Under the pieces are notes generated by a model, which had not been told where the DNA came from, made no database searches, and worked only from the letters and a program-made list of their open reading frames with translations. DNA of 64,000 nt, taken from NCBI GenBank assembly GCA_963851405.1, contig CAWKPB010000005.1, positions 310,001 to 374,000 of the forward strand, in the 5' to 3' direction. Positions 25,931 through 34,569 of the stretch are shown here, piece after piece. Position 1 is the stretch's first letter. Each line of letters begins with the position of its first letter. The position numbers and the translations under genes are program-made. Origin of the DNA: JANPBY01 sp963851405. GTDB taxonomy: Bacteria; Actinomycetota; Actinomycetes; DATJPE01.

Positions 25931-27094
25931 GTGGACCCGGATCTCGTGATCGTGGGAGCTGGCTTGTTCGGCCTCACCATCGCCGAGCGATGCGCTGACG
26001 AGCTGGGACTGCGGGTCCTCGTGATGGATCGACGGGACCACATCGGTGGGAACGCCTACTCGGAGACGGACCCGAGCACAGGTATCGAAGTGCACAAGTA
26101 CGGAGCCCACATCTTCCATACCAACAACAATCGGGTGTGGGACTACGTCAACCGATTCACCTCGTTCACGGGGTATCGGCACCGGGTGTACACGAACCGG
26201 GGCGGCGAGGTCTTCCCGATGCCGATCAATCTGGGCACCATCAATCAGTTCTTCCGGTCCGCCATGGGTCCGGATGCGGCCCGGGCGCTGGTGGCCGAGC
26301 AGGCGGCCGAAGTCGAGGGCGCGACAGCGTCATGCATGGAGGACAAAGCGATCTCCCTGGTGGGGCGTCCGCTCTATGAAGCGTTCATCCAGGGGTACAG
26401 CGCCAAGCAGTGGCAGACCGACCCCCGTGAGCTGCCTGCGGAGATCATCAGCCGGCTGCCGGTTCGCTACACCTACGACAATCGCTACTTCAGCGATCGT
26501 CATCAGGGGTTGCCCACGGATGGGTATGCGGCCTGGTTGAATCGGATGGCCGAGCACTCTCGGATCGAGGTCCGGCTCAGTACGGACTTCTTCGACGGGA
26601 ACCAAGCCGTCCATCGCGACGCCGTCGTCGGGCAGACCCCAGTCGTCTACACCGGGCCGATTGATCGCTACTTCGATCACGCCGAGGGCCCCCTGGCTTG
26701 GCGAACCTTGGACTTCGAGACTGAGGTGCATGACGTTCTCGATTTCCAAGGGACCTCCGTGATGAACTACGCCGACGTGGAGGTGCCCTACACGCGGATC
26801 CACGAGTTCCAGCATTTCCACCCGGAGCGCCCCAATACCTCGGGTCGAACTGTGATCATGAGGGAGTTCTCGCGCTTCGCGGAGGCTGAGGACGAGCCCT
26901 ACTACCCCCTGGCAACGGCTGCGGACCGGAGCCGGCTGCTCGCCTATCGGGAGCGTGCGCAAGCGGAGCCGGACGTCGTCTTCGGTGGCCGTCTGGGGAG
27001 CTATCAATACCTCGACATGCACATGGCGATCGGTGCCGCGCTGACGACGTACGACCAGCGGCTGCGCCCGATGTTTGGTGGGGATCCGGTGTGA
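25931..27094 (+). CDS. glf: UDP-galactopyranose mutase
   Basis: The flavoenzyme converts UDP-galactopyranose to UDP-galactofuranose, the donor for galactofuranose-containing polymers. The 387-residue protein has the N-terminal FAD motif VIVGAGLFGLTIAERCADE, DRRDHIGGNAYSE, the YGAHIFHTNN substrate-pocket motif, the QGYSAKQWQTDPRELP loop, and the C-terminal GRLGSYQYLDMHMAIGAAL. The GTG at 25931 is preceded by a GGAGG ribosome binding site. It overlaps the next gene by 4 bases (GTGA). A TAGGCT element just upstream, near 25882, could give it a second promoter inside the cluster. Confidence 0.95.
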   Translation: MDPDLVIVGAGLFGLTIAERCADELGLRVLVMDRRDHIGGNAYSETDPSTGIEVHKYGAHIFHTNNNRVWDYVNRFTSFTGYRHRVYTNRGGEVFPMPINLGTINQFFRSAMGPDAARALVAEQAAEVEGATASCMEDKAISLVGRPLYEAFIQGYSAKQWQTDPRELPAEIISRLPVRYTYDNRYFSDRHQGLPTDGYAAWLNRMAEHSRIEVRLSTDFFDGNQAVHRDAVVGQTPVVYTGPIDRYFDHAEGPLAWRTLDFETEVHDVLDFQGTSVMNYADVEVPYTRIHEFQHFHPERPNTSGRTVIMREFSRFAEAEDEPYYPLATAADRSRLLAYRERAQAEPDVVFGGRLGSYQYLDMHMAIGAALTTYDQRLRPMFGGDPV

Positions 27095-28359
27095 GCCGGG
27101 CGCGCTCGCACCAGGTTCGGCGGCGCTTCCGGCGCGCGGCCGTTCAGGCCGTGCGCCGTTCGAGGTTGCTTCCCTCAACGGTCCCGGACCGGCTCGGCGA
27201 CGACGACGCGCTGGCGGAGTCGTCCCTGTCGCAGACCGTGATGGTCTACTTCGCGGACACGAGAGAAAGCCTCTATCAACTCCGGCCTTGGTACGAGCCA
27301 TTGAAGGCGTTGAACAAACGCCATGCGGTCGTTGTCGTTTGTCAGGACTCTCGTACTGCTTCGGTGATCAGGGCCGAGCTTGGGCTTCCCGTGATCACGA
27401 TCGCCAGGTATGGCGCCCTGGACGGGTTGCTCGGCCGCAGCGACCTCAAGCTGGCGCTGTATGTGAACCACACGCCGCAGAACTTCTCCGGCCTCCGGTT
27501 CACCTCACTCGCGCACGTCTACTTGACTCATGGCGACAGCGACAAGGGCGTCACCGTCTCCCACCAAAACAAGGCGTATGACTTCTGTTTCGTAGCGGGG
27601 CAAGCTGCCATCGACCGGTTCGCGGCGGCCCTGATGTTTACTGAACCGGCCCAATGGTGCCGGACCATCGGGCGTCCACAGCTCGACGCTCACCCGGTGG
27701 CATCAACCGGTTCGGGCGATCCAGGGCACCCAACGGTCTTGTATGCCCCGACCTGGGAGGGCGCGCAGCCGTCGGTGGCCTACGGCTCGATCGCTTCGAT
27801 GGGCCTATCGCTCGTGACCAGACTCATCGAGTCAGGTTCCTGCACGGTTGTCTACCGCCCCCATCCGCTCAGCGGAGTTACCGATGCGACCTACGGGGCG
27901 GCTGATGCCCGCATTCGCTCGTTCATCGAAGCAGCCACTGCGCGTGATCCGGCGGCGGGCCACCGGGTGGCCGTTGGGGGAACCCTTGAGGAGGCGTTCG
28001 GAGGGGCCGACCTCTTGGTCTGCGACGTGTCAGCTGCAGTGATGGACTGGTTGCCTTCAGGCAAACCCCTAGTGGTCACCGAGCCGCAGGCGGAGGAAGT
28101 GGTCACCGCGGGTACAGCGTTGTTGGATGTCGTGCCTCGGCTCGCTCCGGACGGGGTTGCTGACGTCGTCGGCCTGATCCGCGATCAGGTCACTGCCGAC
28201 CCGACCAAGGCCGAGCGACTGTCGCTCGTCGAGTACTACCTCGGAGACATCACGCCGGGTGCTGCCACCCAGCGTTTCGTCGATGCTTGTTCCCGGGTGA
28301 TCGCGGAGCGCGATGCCGCCTGGCAGGTCATCACCGCACGCGGGCGGGCTGGCCGCTAG
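27091..28359 (+). CDS. CDP-glycerol/CDP-ribitol polyol-phosphotransferase (TagF/TarL family)
   Basis: The 422-residue protein belongs to the CDP-glycerol:poly(glycerophosphate) glycerophosphotransferase family, which primes or extends teichoic-acid chains on undecaprenyl carriers. Visible motifs are HGDSDK at 147-152 (catalytic His), YAPTWE at 218-223, RPHP at 256-259 and CDVSA near 311. The basic N-terminus (RRRFRRAAVQAVRRSR) fits peripheral membrane binding. Unlike full TagF there is no large N-terminal polymerase extension, so priming or short extension is possible. A CDP-ribitol synthase in the same cluster suggests ribitol phosphate as the unit. It overlaps glf by 4 bases. Confidence 0.85.
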   Translation: MSRARSHQVRRRFRRAAVQAVRRSRLLPSTVPDRLGDDDALAESSLSQTVMVYFADTRESLYQLRPWYEPLKALNKRHAVVVVCQDSRTASVIRAELGLPVITIARYGALDGLLGRSDLKLALYVNHTPQNFSGLRFTSLAHVYLTHGDSDKGVTVSHQNKAYDFCFVAGQAAIDRFAAALMFTEPAQWCRTIGRPQLDAHPVASTGSGDPGHPTVLYAPTWEGAQPSVAYGSIASMGLSLVTRLIESGSCTVVYRPHPLSGVTDATYGAADARIRSFIEAATARDPAAGHRVAVGGTLEEAFGGADLLVCDVSAAVMDWLPSGKPLVVTEPQAEEVVTAGTALLDVVPRLAPDGVADVVGLIRDQVTADPTKAERLSLVEYYLGDITPGAATQRFVDACSRVIAERDAAWQVITARGRAGR

Positions 28360-28409
28360 TCGGGTTTCGGGGAGCCGGTGACCCGCCGGAACGTGACCTC
28401 GCCCGCTGT

Positions 28410-28415
28410 TATGCT
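28410..28415 (+). promoter_or_regulatory. -10 element of leaderless promoter for sulfotransferase 1
   Basis: TATGCT is followed by 7 nt and GTG at 28423. This supports that start over the upstream GTG at 28378. Confidence 0.45.
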
Positions 28416-28422
28416 CGCCGCT

Positions 28423-29646
28423 GTGCCGCGCCGAGTGATGCTTCATGTCGGCTTGCACAAGTCAGGAACCACCTTCCTGCAGAATGTTTGGCGAGCCAAC
28501 CGTGCTGGCCTTGCCGATCAGGGCGTGCACTACCCGGGGGGTCCCGGCGAGCCTGTGCAACGCATGGCGGCCTATGACTTGCTTGGACGTCGCCCGCGTC
28601 GCGTCGACGACCAGCGCGTTCCTGGCCAGTGGAAGGCCCTCGTGGACGCCATCACCACATCACCGCACCCCACGGCGTTGATCTCTGACGAGGGCCTGAT
28701 CTTCGGGACCCCCAGACAAGCCGCCAAAGCGGTGGACAGTTTTCCCGACGCCGAGGTTCATGTCGTTTTGACCTGTCGTGACCTTGCCCGCGTCGTGGTG
28801 TCAGCTTGGCAAGAAGAGGTCAAGAACAATCGCACCTGGACATGGCCCGAGTTCATAGCGGCGCTGCAGGACCCTGGCCGCCGAGGGCAGAACCCGGCTC
28901 GAGGTTTTTGGCGCGCTCAGGACCTGCCCTCGATTGTGGCGACCTGGCGCGAAGTCGTGCCGCCGGAGCGGATCCACGTGGTCACCGTCCCTCCGCCCGG
29001 CGCGCCGACCGACGAGTTGCTGCGTCGAGTTGGTTCGGTGGTGGGATTTGACGCCGCCCTGCTGACCGAGGAGCCACCGTGGGACAACTCCTCCCTCGGG
29101 ACGGCTGGCACGGAGGTCGTTCGTCGACTCAATGTGAAACTTGATCACTCGCTGAACCAGCGCCAGCACTCTTTCCTGGTCAAGCAGGCGATTGTGCCGT
29201 ACCTCGTTCGCAACGGGAATGACACCAAGTACGGCCTACCGGAATCGGAATTCGACTGGGTGCACGCGCAGGCGCTGCGCCACGTCGAAGCGATCGGTTC
29301 AGGCGGGTACGACGTCACCGGCGACCTCGAAGATCTCATCCCCAAGCCTGGAAAGCCCCAGCACCGACCCGATGAGTTCACCACGGAGGAGTTGCTCGAC
29401 GCGGCTTTGGTGGCCCTTCAGGCGGTCAGCGAGCGATATGCCGAACGCTGGTGGCGTAGACGAAAGCGCGACAAGCCCGCCGTCGAACCGGCGTCGAGAG
29501 GGGTGCGTGCCTCGAGTGCGGCACGAAGCGTCTCCTTTCGCTCCAAGCGAGCAGCGGCGGACGTCGCCGATCGCAACCGCCTGGTGGCTCGGGCCATGGA
29601 GTGGTACCTCACCCTCATCGACCGCCAGAAGAAGCCGTCCTCGTGA
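28423..29646 (+). CDS. PAPS-dependent sulfotransferase-family protein 1
   Basis: The 407-residue protein begins VMLHVGLHKSGTTFLQ, a 5'-phosphosulfate-binding loop with the KSGTT signature. VVLTCRDLARVVVSAW near residue 120 supplies the Arg and Ser expected in the 3'-phosphate-binding site. Such enzymes move sulfate from PAPS to carbohydrate hydroxyls or amines. Residues after about 330 form a very basic tail (RWWRRRKRDK, then SKRAAADVADRNR). It is distantly related to the two sulfotransferases at 33.4-35.6 kb. The start is uncertain: GTG 28423 (leaderless) or GTG 28378. It converges on the membrane polyol-phosphotransferase gene 38 bp away. No PAPS synthesis genes are in the window. Confidence 0.8.
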   Translation: MPRRVMLHVGLHKSGTTFLQNVWRANRAGLADQGVHYPGGPGEPVQRMAAYDLLGRRPRRVDDQRVPGQWKALVDAITTSPHPTALISDEGLIFGTPRQAAKAVDSFPDAEVHVVLTCRDLARVVVSAWQEEVKNNRTWTWPEFIAALQDPGRRGQNPARGFWRAQDLPSIVATWREVVPPERIHVVTVPPPGAPTDELLRRVGSVVGFDAALLTEEPPWDNSSLGTAGTEVVRRLNVKLDHSLNQRQHSFLVKQAIVPYLVRNGNDTKYGLPESEFDWVHAQALRHVEAIGSGGYDVTGDLEDLIPKPGKPQHRPDEFTTEELLDAALVALQAVSERYAERWWRRRKRDKPAVEPASRGVRASSAARSVSFRSKRAAADVADRNRLVARAMEWYLTLIDRQKKPSS

Positions 29647-29684
29647 GCAGGTGTTCCTCGATCTGATCCCTTGGACCTGATCCT

Positions 29685-31631
29685 TTAGGCCTGGTCGTCC
29701 TGCAGTTCGGTCGCGTCCGTGTCCATCAGGTCTGGATCGAGGCCGCTGGTGGCGCCCACGTTGGCGGTCGCTGCGAGCCGATCGACCGCGTCTCTCCAAC
29801 GGTGGATGGACGGTGGTTCGGCGGGTCCCAGGATGTGCTCACGCAACTCCAGACGCCGCGTGGCAAGGGGGTCCTCGCCACGGATCTGAGCGAGGATTTC
29901 CCCAAGCTCGGGGCAATCTGGACCCAGCAGATAGGCCCCGCCGGTCGTGGGGTTCTCCCGTAAGAACTGGTCAGGGTCTATTCCACGGGGGTTCGCGCAG
30001 ACGTACGGCTTGCCGCTCGAGAGAAAGTCCGACACGACACTGGACACATCGGCGATCATTGCGTCCGCGTGATTGAAGCAGGAGAAGAGCTCCGGCAACT
30101 TGGCATCGATCACGAGGTGCGCGCCAGGTTCGTGCTCGCTCCAGAAGGCGGCCTCCCACTCGGCCGACAACTCTGCGAACTGCGCCGCGCTGAGACCCGG
30201 CTCAGACAGACGCTCGGTCAGCGCGCGGACCCTCGGAGCCTGGCTGGGCCCAGGCTTGGCTCCATTCGCGCGTTCGAGCATGTCCACGATGGCGTTGTGC
30301 GCCCTTCTGGCCCGCGGATCGCGCACTCCGGTGAACGGGTGCGGCTTGTAGAGGATTTCCCAATCGCCCGGCGCGGCGAGGAGTCCCTCGATGAGCACAG
30401 GTCCCATATCAGTGATCGACGTACCGAAGTCCTCGTTGGTCCACCCCTCCCAGGTCGGCGCATAGAGAATGCGTTTCCGACCGCCTTCGGGTGGTCGATC
30501 CACGTGATCGATGGCGATGAGTTGTGGCCGCCCTACTTCCACGATCGCGTCATCGCGGATGCCGACGTCGGCGGCCGCCCATCGCTCGCGCGCGGCCGGC
30601 CCGGCCACCCACAGTTCGTCGTACGCCTTGGCGAAGGGGTTGATGCTGCTTACTTTGTCGCTGTCCCCATGGCCGATAAAGACGTGCCTCATGCCGGGTT
30701 CACGCAGTAAATGGATGTTCTTGCCTGAGTGCGCCACGTACATGGCGACCCGCGCTGAGGTGAGTTTCGCACTCATCACCGTGACCGAATCAGGCATGCA
30801 GACGACCGGAAGTTCAGTCGGGGCAAGCGCCGCCAGCATGGCGCGTTCACGAAGCATGAGCAGGACCGGCCGCTGGAGGTCGCTGAGAGGTTTCAGCCAC
30901 ATGTTGATCTGATAGACGGCGTCGACCGACCCGGTGAAGTGCACGATCACCTCGGGTTCCAGGGCACGGATGCGCTGGAAGGCACGCCGTAGCCACTCCG
31001 AGTTGCTGGGCAGACCACCCCAGCCGAGGATCCGCGCGGCCAGAATGGCGCTTCCTGACAAGACCACAGCGACGTACGCCAAAGTCAGGAGTACGAAGGG
31101 CCAGATCTGATCGGTGGCGACGCCGATGGCTCCGACGGCAAGAGCCAGCGCGCCGATCCGAATCAAGCGCGCTTCGCCCCAGCCGGCGACCTCGCGTGAT
31201 GCGGGGGCCATCAACGGGCCAAGATCGATGTTGCGTACGGCGATGGGGCGGAGAAACCGCACTCGCCATGCGAAGGCCATGAGGAGGTAGGCCGCGCGCG
31301 ACAAGGGCACCAGTAGAAGCAGCGCAAAGGCCAAGACTTCGCCGCTAGCCCAATCAGGGAAATGCCGCGCCAACAAGACGCCGAAGGTGAGCACCTGGAG
31401 GAGCCCCAACGCACTGGGCTCGAGGCCGCCAATTCGAAGCAGTCGTTTGAAGTTCGGCGGTGGTGTTCCCACCAGGTCCACGACGACGATCAACAGGAGG
31501 GCAACCGCCCAAACCAAGGGGAGATCGGCAACTGCTGCGACGGCCAGAGCGACGTACAGCACCGCGAGGGCGATGAGACGAAGGCCGAGGCGTGAGTTTT
31601 GCCGGATGACCTCGCGGCCACCGAGGGTCAC
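29685..31631 (-). CDS. membrane-anchored CDP-polyol phosphotransferase (TagF family)
   Basis: The 648-residue protein has about six hydrophobic helices in its first 200 residues, followed by a TagF-type catalytic domain with HGDSDK at 321-326, YAPTWEGW at 390-397, KPHP at 429-432 and the ADVSSVVSDFLSSGKP motif near residue 528. The catalytic motifs match those of the 422-residue cluster homologue, so they are paralogues with different membrane attachment. The likely role is polymerisation of polyol phosphate on a lipid-linked acceptor. The GTG start overlaps the stop of the CDP-ribitol synthase by four bases, so the enzyme is made together with the source of its probable substrate. The C-terminal 35 residues are acidic. 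Confidence 0.85.
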   Translation of the reverse strand: MTLGGREVIRQNSRLGLRLIALAVLYVALAVAAVADLPLVWAVALLLIVVVDLVGTPPPNFKRLLRIGGLEPSALGLLQVLTFGVLLARHFPDWASGEVLAFALLLLVPLSRAAYLLMAFAWRVRFLRPIAVRNIDLGPLMAPASREVAGWGEARLIRIGALALAVGAIGVATDQIWPFVLLTLAYVAVVLSGSAILAARILGWGGLPSNSEWLRRAFQRIRALEPEVIVHFTGSVDAVYQINMWLKPLSDLQRPVLLMLRERAMLAALAPTELPVVCMPDSVTVMSAKLTSARVAMYVAHSGKNIHLLREPGMRHVFIGHGDSDKVSSINPFAKAYDELWVAGPAARERWAAADVGIRDDAIVEVGRPQLIAIDHVDRPPEGGRKRILYAPTWEGWTNEDFGTSITDMGPVLIEGLLAAPGDWEILYKPHPFTGVRDPRARRAHNAIVDMLERANGAKPGPSQAPRVRALTERLSEPGLSAAQFAELSAEWEAAFWSEHEPGAHLVIDAKLPELFSCFNHADAMIADVSSVVSDFLSSGKPYVCANPRGIDPDQFLRENPTTGGAYLLGPDCPELGEILAQIRGEDPLATRRLELREHILGPAEPPSIHRWRDAVDRLAATANVGATSGLDPDLMDTDATELQDDQA

Positions 31632-33157
31632 GCGGGTCCGTCCTGGTCGTCCAACCCGTGACTCCGAGTGGGAAGCGACGCCAAGTTGGCGTCGTCCTCA
31701 GCGAGCTCAAGAGCCTGGTCCACCGCGTCGGCTGCGCCTGAGGTCGACTCCTCTCCTCGGGACAGCCGCACGTCCATCACGTGTCCGCTCTCCTCGGACG
31801 TCAGGACGTCGATGGATGAGAGCGCGACGGTGCGAGCGCTCAGCAGCGAGCCCTCCGGCTCGAGTCCGAAAGCGTTGGTGCGCATGGGCGTGCTCGTCCG
31901 CTCAGGATTGACGCAATTGACGCGGATCCCCAAGGTCTTCCATTCCTCTGCCAGGGCCTGAGTGAGGTTGACCACGGCAGATTTGGTCGACGAGTACAAG
32001 CTGTACCCAGCGCGACCGCGGGTGTAGGACGACGAGGTGAAAAGCAGCAGTTGCCCACGAGTTTCGGCGAGATATCGAGCGCTGGCGCGGGCGATGAACA
32101 GGGGTCCGGTCAAGTTGATATCGATGCTCTCCCTGATCACATCCTCACTTGATTCGGTCAGGGCGCTGCGGTGTAGCACGCCTGCGGTGACCACGACATA
32201 GTCGATGCGCCCAGTCTTCTCGTAGGCCTGCGCGAGGGCGGCTTCGACCGCGCTCGGGTCTTGCACGGCGGTGCCGGTTTGAGACCGGCTGAAACTGAAA
32301 ACGCTAGCGCCGAGTTCACGCCCGAGATCGGCGATCTCCGAACCGATTCCGTAACTGCCACCGAATACCACCAGGGTATGGCCGTTCATTCGCCGCGCGG
32401 TCTCGGCATCGTCTGTCGTGCGGGGAGGCGCATGTGAGCCGAGTCGAAACAGCTGATCGACCAAGAACACGTCGATGGGATGGGTCACCTTGATGTTGCG
32501 TTCGGATCCCTCGACGACATAGATGGGGACGTCAGGCAAGTATTTGAGAACGACCGAGCAGTCATCCGTGGCTGCGAAGTCTGGGTCCTTTCGGGCGAGC
32601 GCGTACGCCTGACGGATCGTTGTCGCCCGGAACGCTTGCGGTGTCTGTCCGCGTCGCAACCCTGCTCGCGGAGGAATGGACGTGATGACGTCGTCCGCGG
32701 CTTCGATGATGGTGTCCGCGGAGGGGATCGCGACATCCACCGCCCGGTACGTGTCGAGTGCTTCGACGCAGTCGCCGATGATGCGTCGATCGACGAGCGG
32801 CCTCACGGCGTCGTGGAAGAGCAACTTGCAGTCGGCGTCACCAACCAGGTCGGTCACCGCACCGAGGGCGATCATGGTGGTGTCGTTTCGTGACTGGCCG
32901 CCTGCCAGAACGCGCGCGACCTTGGCAAAGCCGGCCTTGTCTACGACGTCTTCGGCTTCGGGCACCCAACCGGGCGCCATGAGGACGATCACGTCGTCGA
33001 TCAACGGACAGTCCTCAAAGGCCGAGATCGTGTGCTCGAGAATGGTTTTGCCAGCAACTTTCAGCAGCTGCTTGGGGGTCTTGAGGCCGACTCTCGTCCC
33101 GGTGCCCCCTGCGAGCACGATGGCGATCGTGCGTGATTCGGGGGATTCGATGGTCAC
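31628..33157 (-). CDS. bifunctional CDP-ribitol synthase (IspD-type cytidylyltransferase + SDR reductase)
   Basis: The 509-residue protein fuses two enzymes. Residues about 8-240 are an IspD/TarI cytidylyltransferase (IVLAGGTGTRVGLKTPKQLL, FHDAVRPLVDRRII, TPQAFR). Residues about 260-480 are a short-chain dehydrogenase (VVFGGSYGIGSEIADLG for NADP, and YSSTK with the catalytic Tyr and Lys). The same fusion occurs in Haemophilus Bcs1, which reduces ribulose 5-phosphate to ribitol 5-phosphate and activates it as CDP-ribitol; that function is inferred here. GTG 33157 has a GGGAGA ribosome binding site, with GTG 33220 (GAGG upstream) as an alternative that adds a short unstructured leader. The gene is coupled to the downstream TagF-type gene. 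Confidence 0.85.
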   Translation of the reverse strand: MTIESPESRTIAIVLAGGTGTRVGLKTPKQLLKVAGKTILEHTISAFEDCPLIDDVIVLMAPGWVPEAEDVVDKAGFAKVARVLAGGQSRNDTTMIALGAVTDLVGDADCKLLFHDAVRPLVDRRIIGDCVEALDTYRAVDVAIPSADTIIEAADDVITSIPPRAGLRRGQTPQAFRATTIRQAYALARKDPDFAATDDCSVVLKYLPDVPIYVVEGSERNIKVTHPIDVFLVDQLFRLGSHAPPRTTDDAETARRMNGHTLVVFGGSYGIGSEIADLGRELGASVFSFSRSQTGTAVQDPSAVEAALAQAYEKTGRIDYVVVTAGVLHRSALTESSEDVIRESIDINLTGPLFIARASARYLAETRGQLLLFTSSSYTRGRAGYSLYSSTKSAVVNLTQALAEEWKTLGIRVNCVNPERTSTPMRTNAFGLEPEGSLLSARTVALSSIDVLTSEESGHVMDVRLSRGEESTSGAADAVDQALELAEDDANLASLPTRSHGLDDQDGPA

Positions 33158-33281
33158 GATCGACGTCTCCCTGGTCTGGCTGCTGGGTAGTTGTTCCGGC
33201 TCATCGGTCGTGCTGGTGACGCGCCGCCTCGATCCGGCATGAACGCCCAGCCGAGGGTACCCGCTGGTGGCTTGAAGCCGC

Positions 33282-33300
33282 GGCAGGTGGTTAGCCTGCC
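33282..33300. promoter_or_regulatory. inverted repeat in the divergent promoter region
   Basis: The 227-bp gap between the CDP-ribitol synthase and sulfotransferase 2 contains a 6-bp inverted repeat GGCAGG/CCTGCC with a 7-nt loop. A plus-strand TAGCCT -10 candidate lies at 33337-33342 and a minus-strand TACCCT at 33254-33259. Confidence 0.35.
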
Positions 33301-33384
33301 TGGCCAACGAAGCCAAGCGTCGGCGGGGTGCTGGGATAGCCTGCCCTCTCGCCCACTTGCTTCACGGACTTTCGGAGAACCCTG

Positions 33385-34569
33385 GTGACGGATCTGCTGC
33401 TCCCACGGGGAACGAGGCTGCTGCACATCGGGCCGCACAAGACCGGAACCACGGCGCTGCAAGGTGCCCTGAACCTTGCCCGACCTGACCTCCCCGCCCT
33501 GGGCGCGCTCTATCCGGGCGATCGTCGCCAGCATGCACTCGCCGCACGCGCGGTGACCGGCAACAGCGGCCCCCGCGGCGATCGTCCGCCCACAGCGCGC
33601 GACTGGGATGAGCTGGTTCGCGAGGTGAACCAGGCCAGGGATCTGCGGGTCATCATCAGCAGCGAATCCTTCGCAAACGCGACCAAGAACGATGCGAAGA
33701 AGATCGTGGATGCGCTGGGCGGTGACTCAGTCCACGTGCTGGTGACACTCCGGCCACTGGCGAAGGTCATGCCCTCTGCGTGGCAGCAGTACGTCCGAGA
33801 GGGTCTGAAGGCGTCCTACGAGCGGTGGTTGAAGGGGATGCTGCTCGAGGAGCCGTACGACCGGCCCACGCCGTCGTTCTGGACCCGGCACGCTCACGAT
33901 CGATTGATCGAGCTGTGGACCTCGGTGGTCGGTCCTGAGCGTCTCACGGTCGTCGTGGTGGACAGCTCGGACCACAGCATGCTGCCGCGAACGGTCGAGG
34001 ACCTCGTGGGGCTTCCGGCCGGAACGCTGAAGCCCGAGGAAGGTGTCGCCAATCGCTCCCTGACCTACGGCGAGATCGAACTCGTGCGTGCTCTCGGTCA
34101 GGAGTTCGCCAGACGTGACTGGTCGGATGAGATGTTTCGGGACCTCATTCGTCAGGGTCTGATCATCCGACTGCAGTCCAAGCACCAGCCGCTGCCATTC
34201 GAAGGACAGATCCCGACGCCCACCTGGGCTCTTGAGCGAGTAGCGGAGATAGGGGCCGAGGCCGCTGACGTCATCGCTGGGCTCGGTGTTCATGTTGTTG
34301 GCGATCTGAATCAACTGGCTGAGGTGCCGGCGTCCACCAATGACGTATTCAACGACCCGCCGCGGCTGTCGGTGGAGGCGGCCACCGAGGCGGTCATCGG
34401 AACGATCAAAGCGGCTCACACCAAGCGCAGGCGTTCGACCGTCGTCGTGCGGCCCGCCAATCAGCGCCGCATGAGCGTTGCGATGGATCGCCTCGCCGAC
34501 AAGGCTCGCGCTGCCAGACGGAAGTCGACTCGTGGGCAGGCTCGCCGGAAGCCGACCACCGGTGGTTGA
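33385..34569 (+). CDS. PAPS-dependent sulfotransferase-family protein 2
   Basis: The 394-residue protein has the PAPS loop LLHIGPHKTGTTALQ at the N-terminus and VHVLVTLRPLAKVMPSAWQQYVRE near residue 115 as the 3'-phosphate site. A YDRPTPSFWTRH segment and NRSLTYGEIELVRAL follow. The last 50 residues are extremely basic (TKRRRS, ARRKSTRGQARRK). It probably sulfates a glycan or wall polymer in the cytoplasm before export. The GTG at 33385 has GGAG 7 nt upstream. The next gene is a tandem duplicate overlapping by 8 bp. Confidence 0.83.
   Translation: MTDLLLPRGTRLLHIGPHKTGTTALQGALNLARPDLPALGALYPGDRRQHALAARAVTGNSGPRGDRPPTARDWDELVREVNQARDLRVIISSESFANATKNDAKKIVDALGGDSVHVLVTLRPLAKVMPSAWQQYVREGLKASYERWLKGMLLEEPYDRPTPSFWTRHAHDRLIELWTSVVGPERLTVVVVDSSDHSMLPRTVEDLVGLPAGTLKPEEGVANRSLTYGEIELVRALGQEFARRDWSDEMFRDLIRQGLIIRLQSKHQPLPFEGQIPTPTWALERVAEIGAEAADVIAGLGVHVVGDLNQLAEVPASTNDVFNDPPRLSVEAATEAVIGTIKAAHTKRRRSTVVVRPANQRRMSVAMDRLADKARAARRKSTRGQARRKPTTGG

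Noticed and set aside
26330..27301. Minus-strand open frame of 323 codons opposite glf
   Set aside because: It is antisense to UDP-galactopyranose mutase and its neighbour, both with intact motifs.
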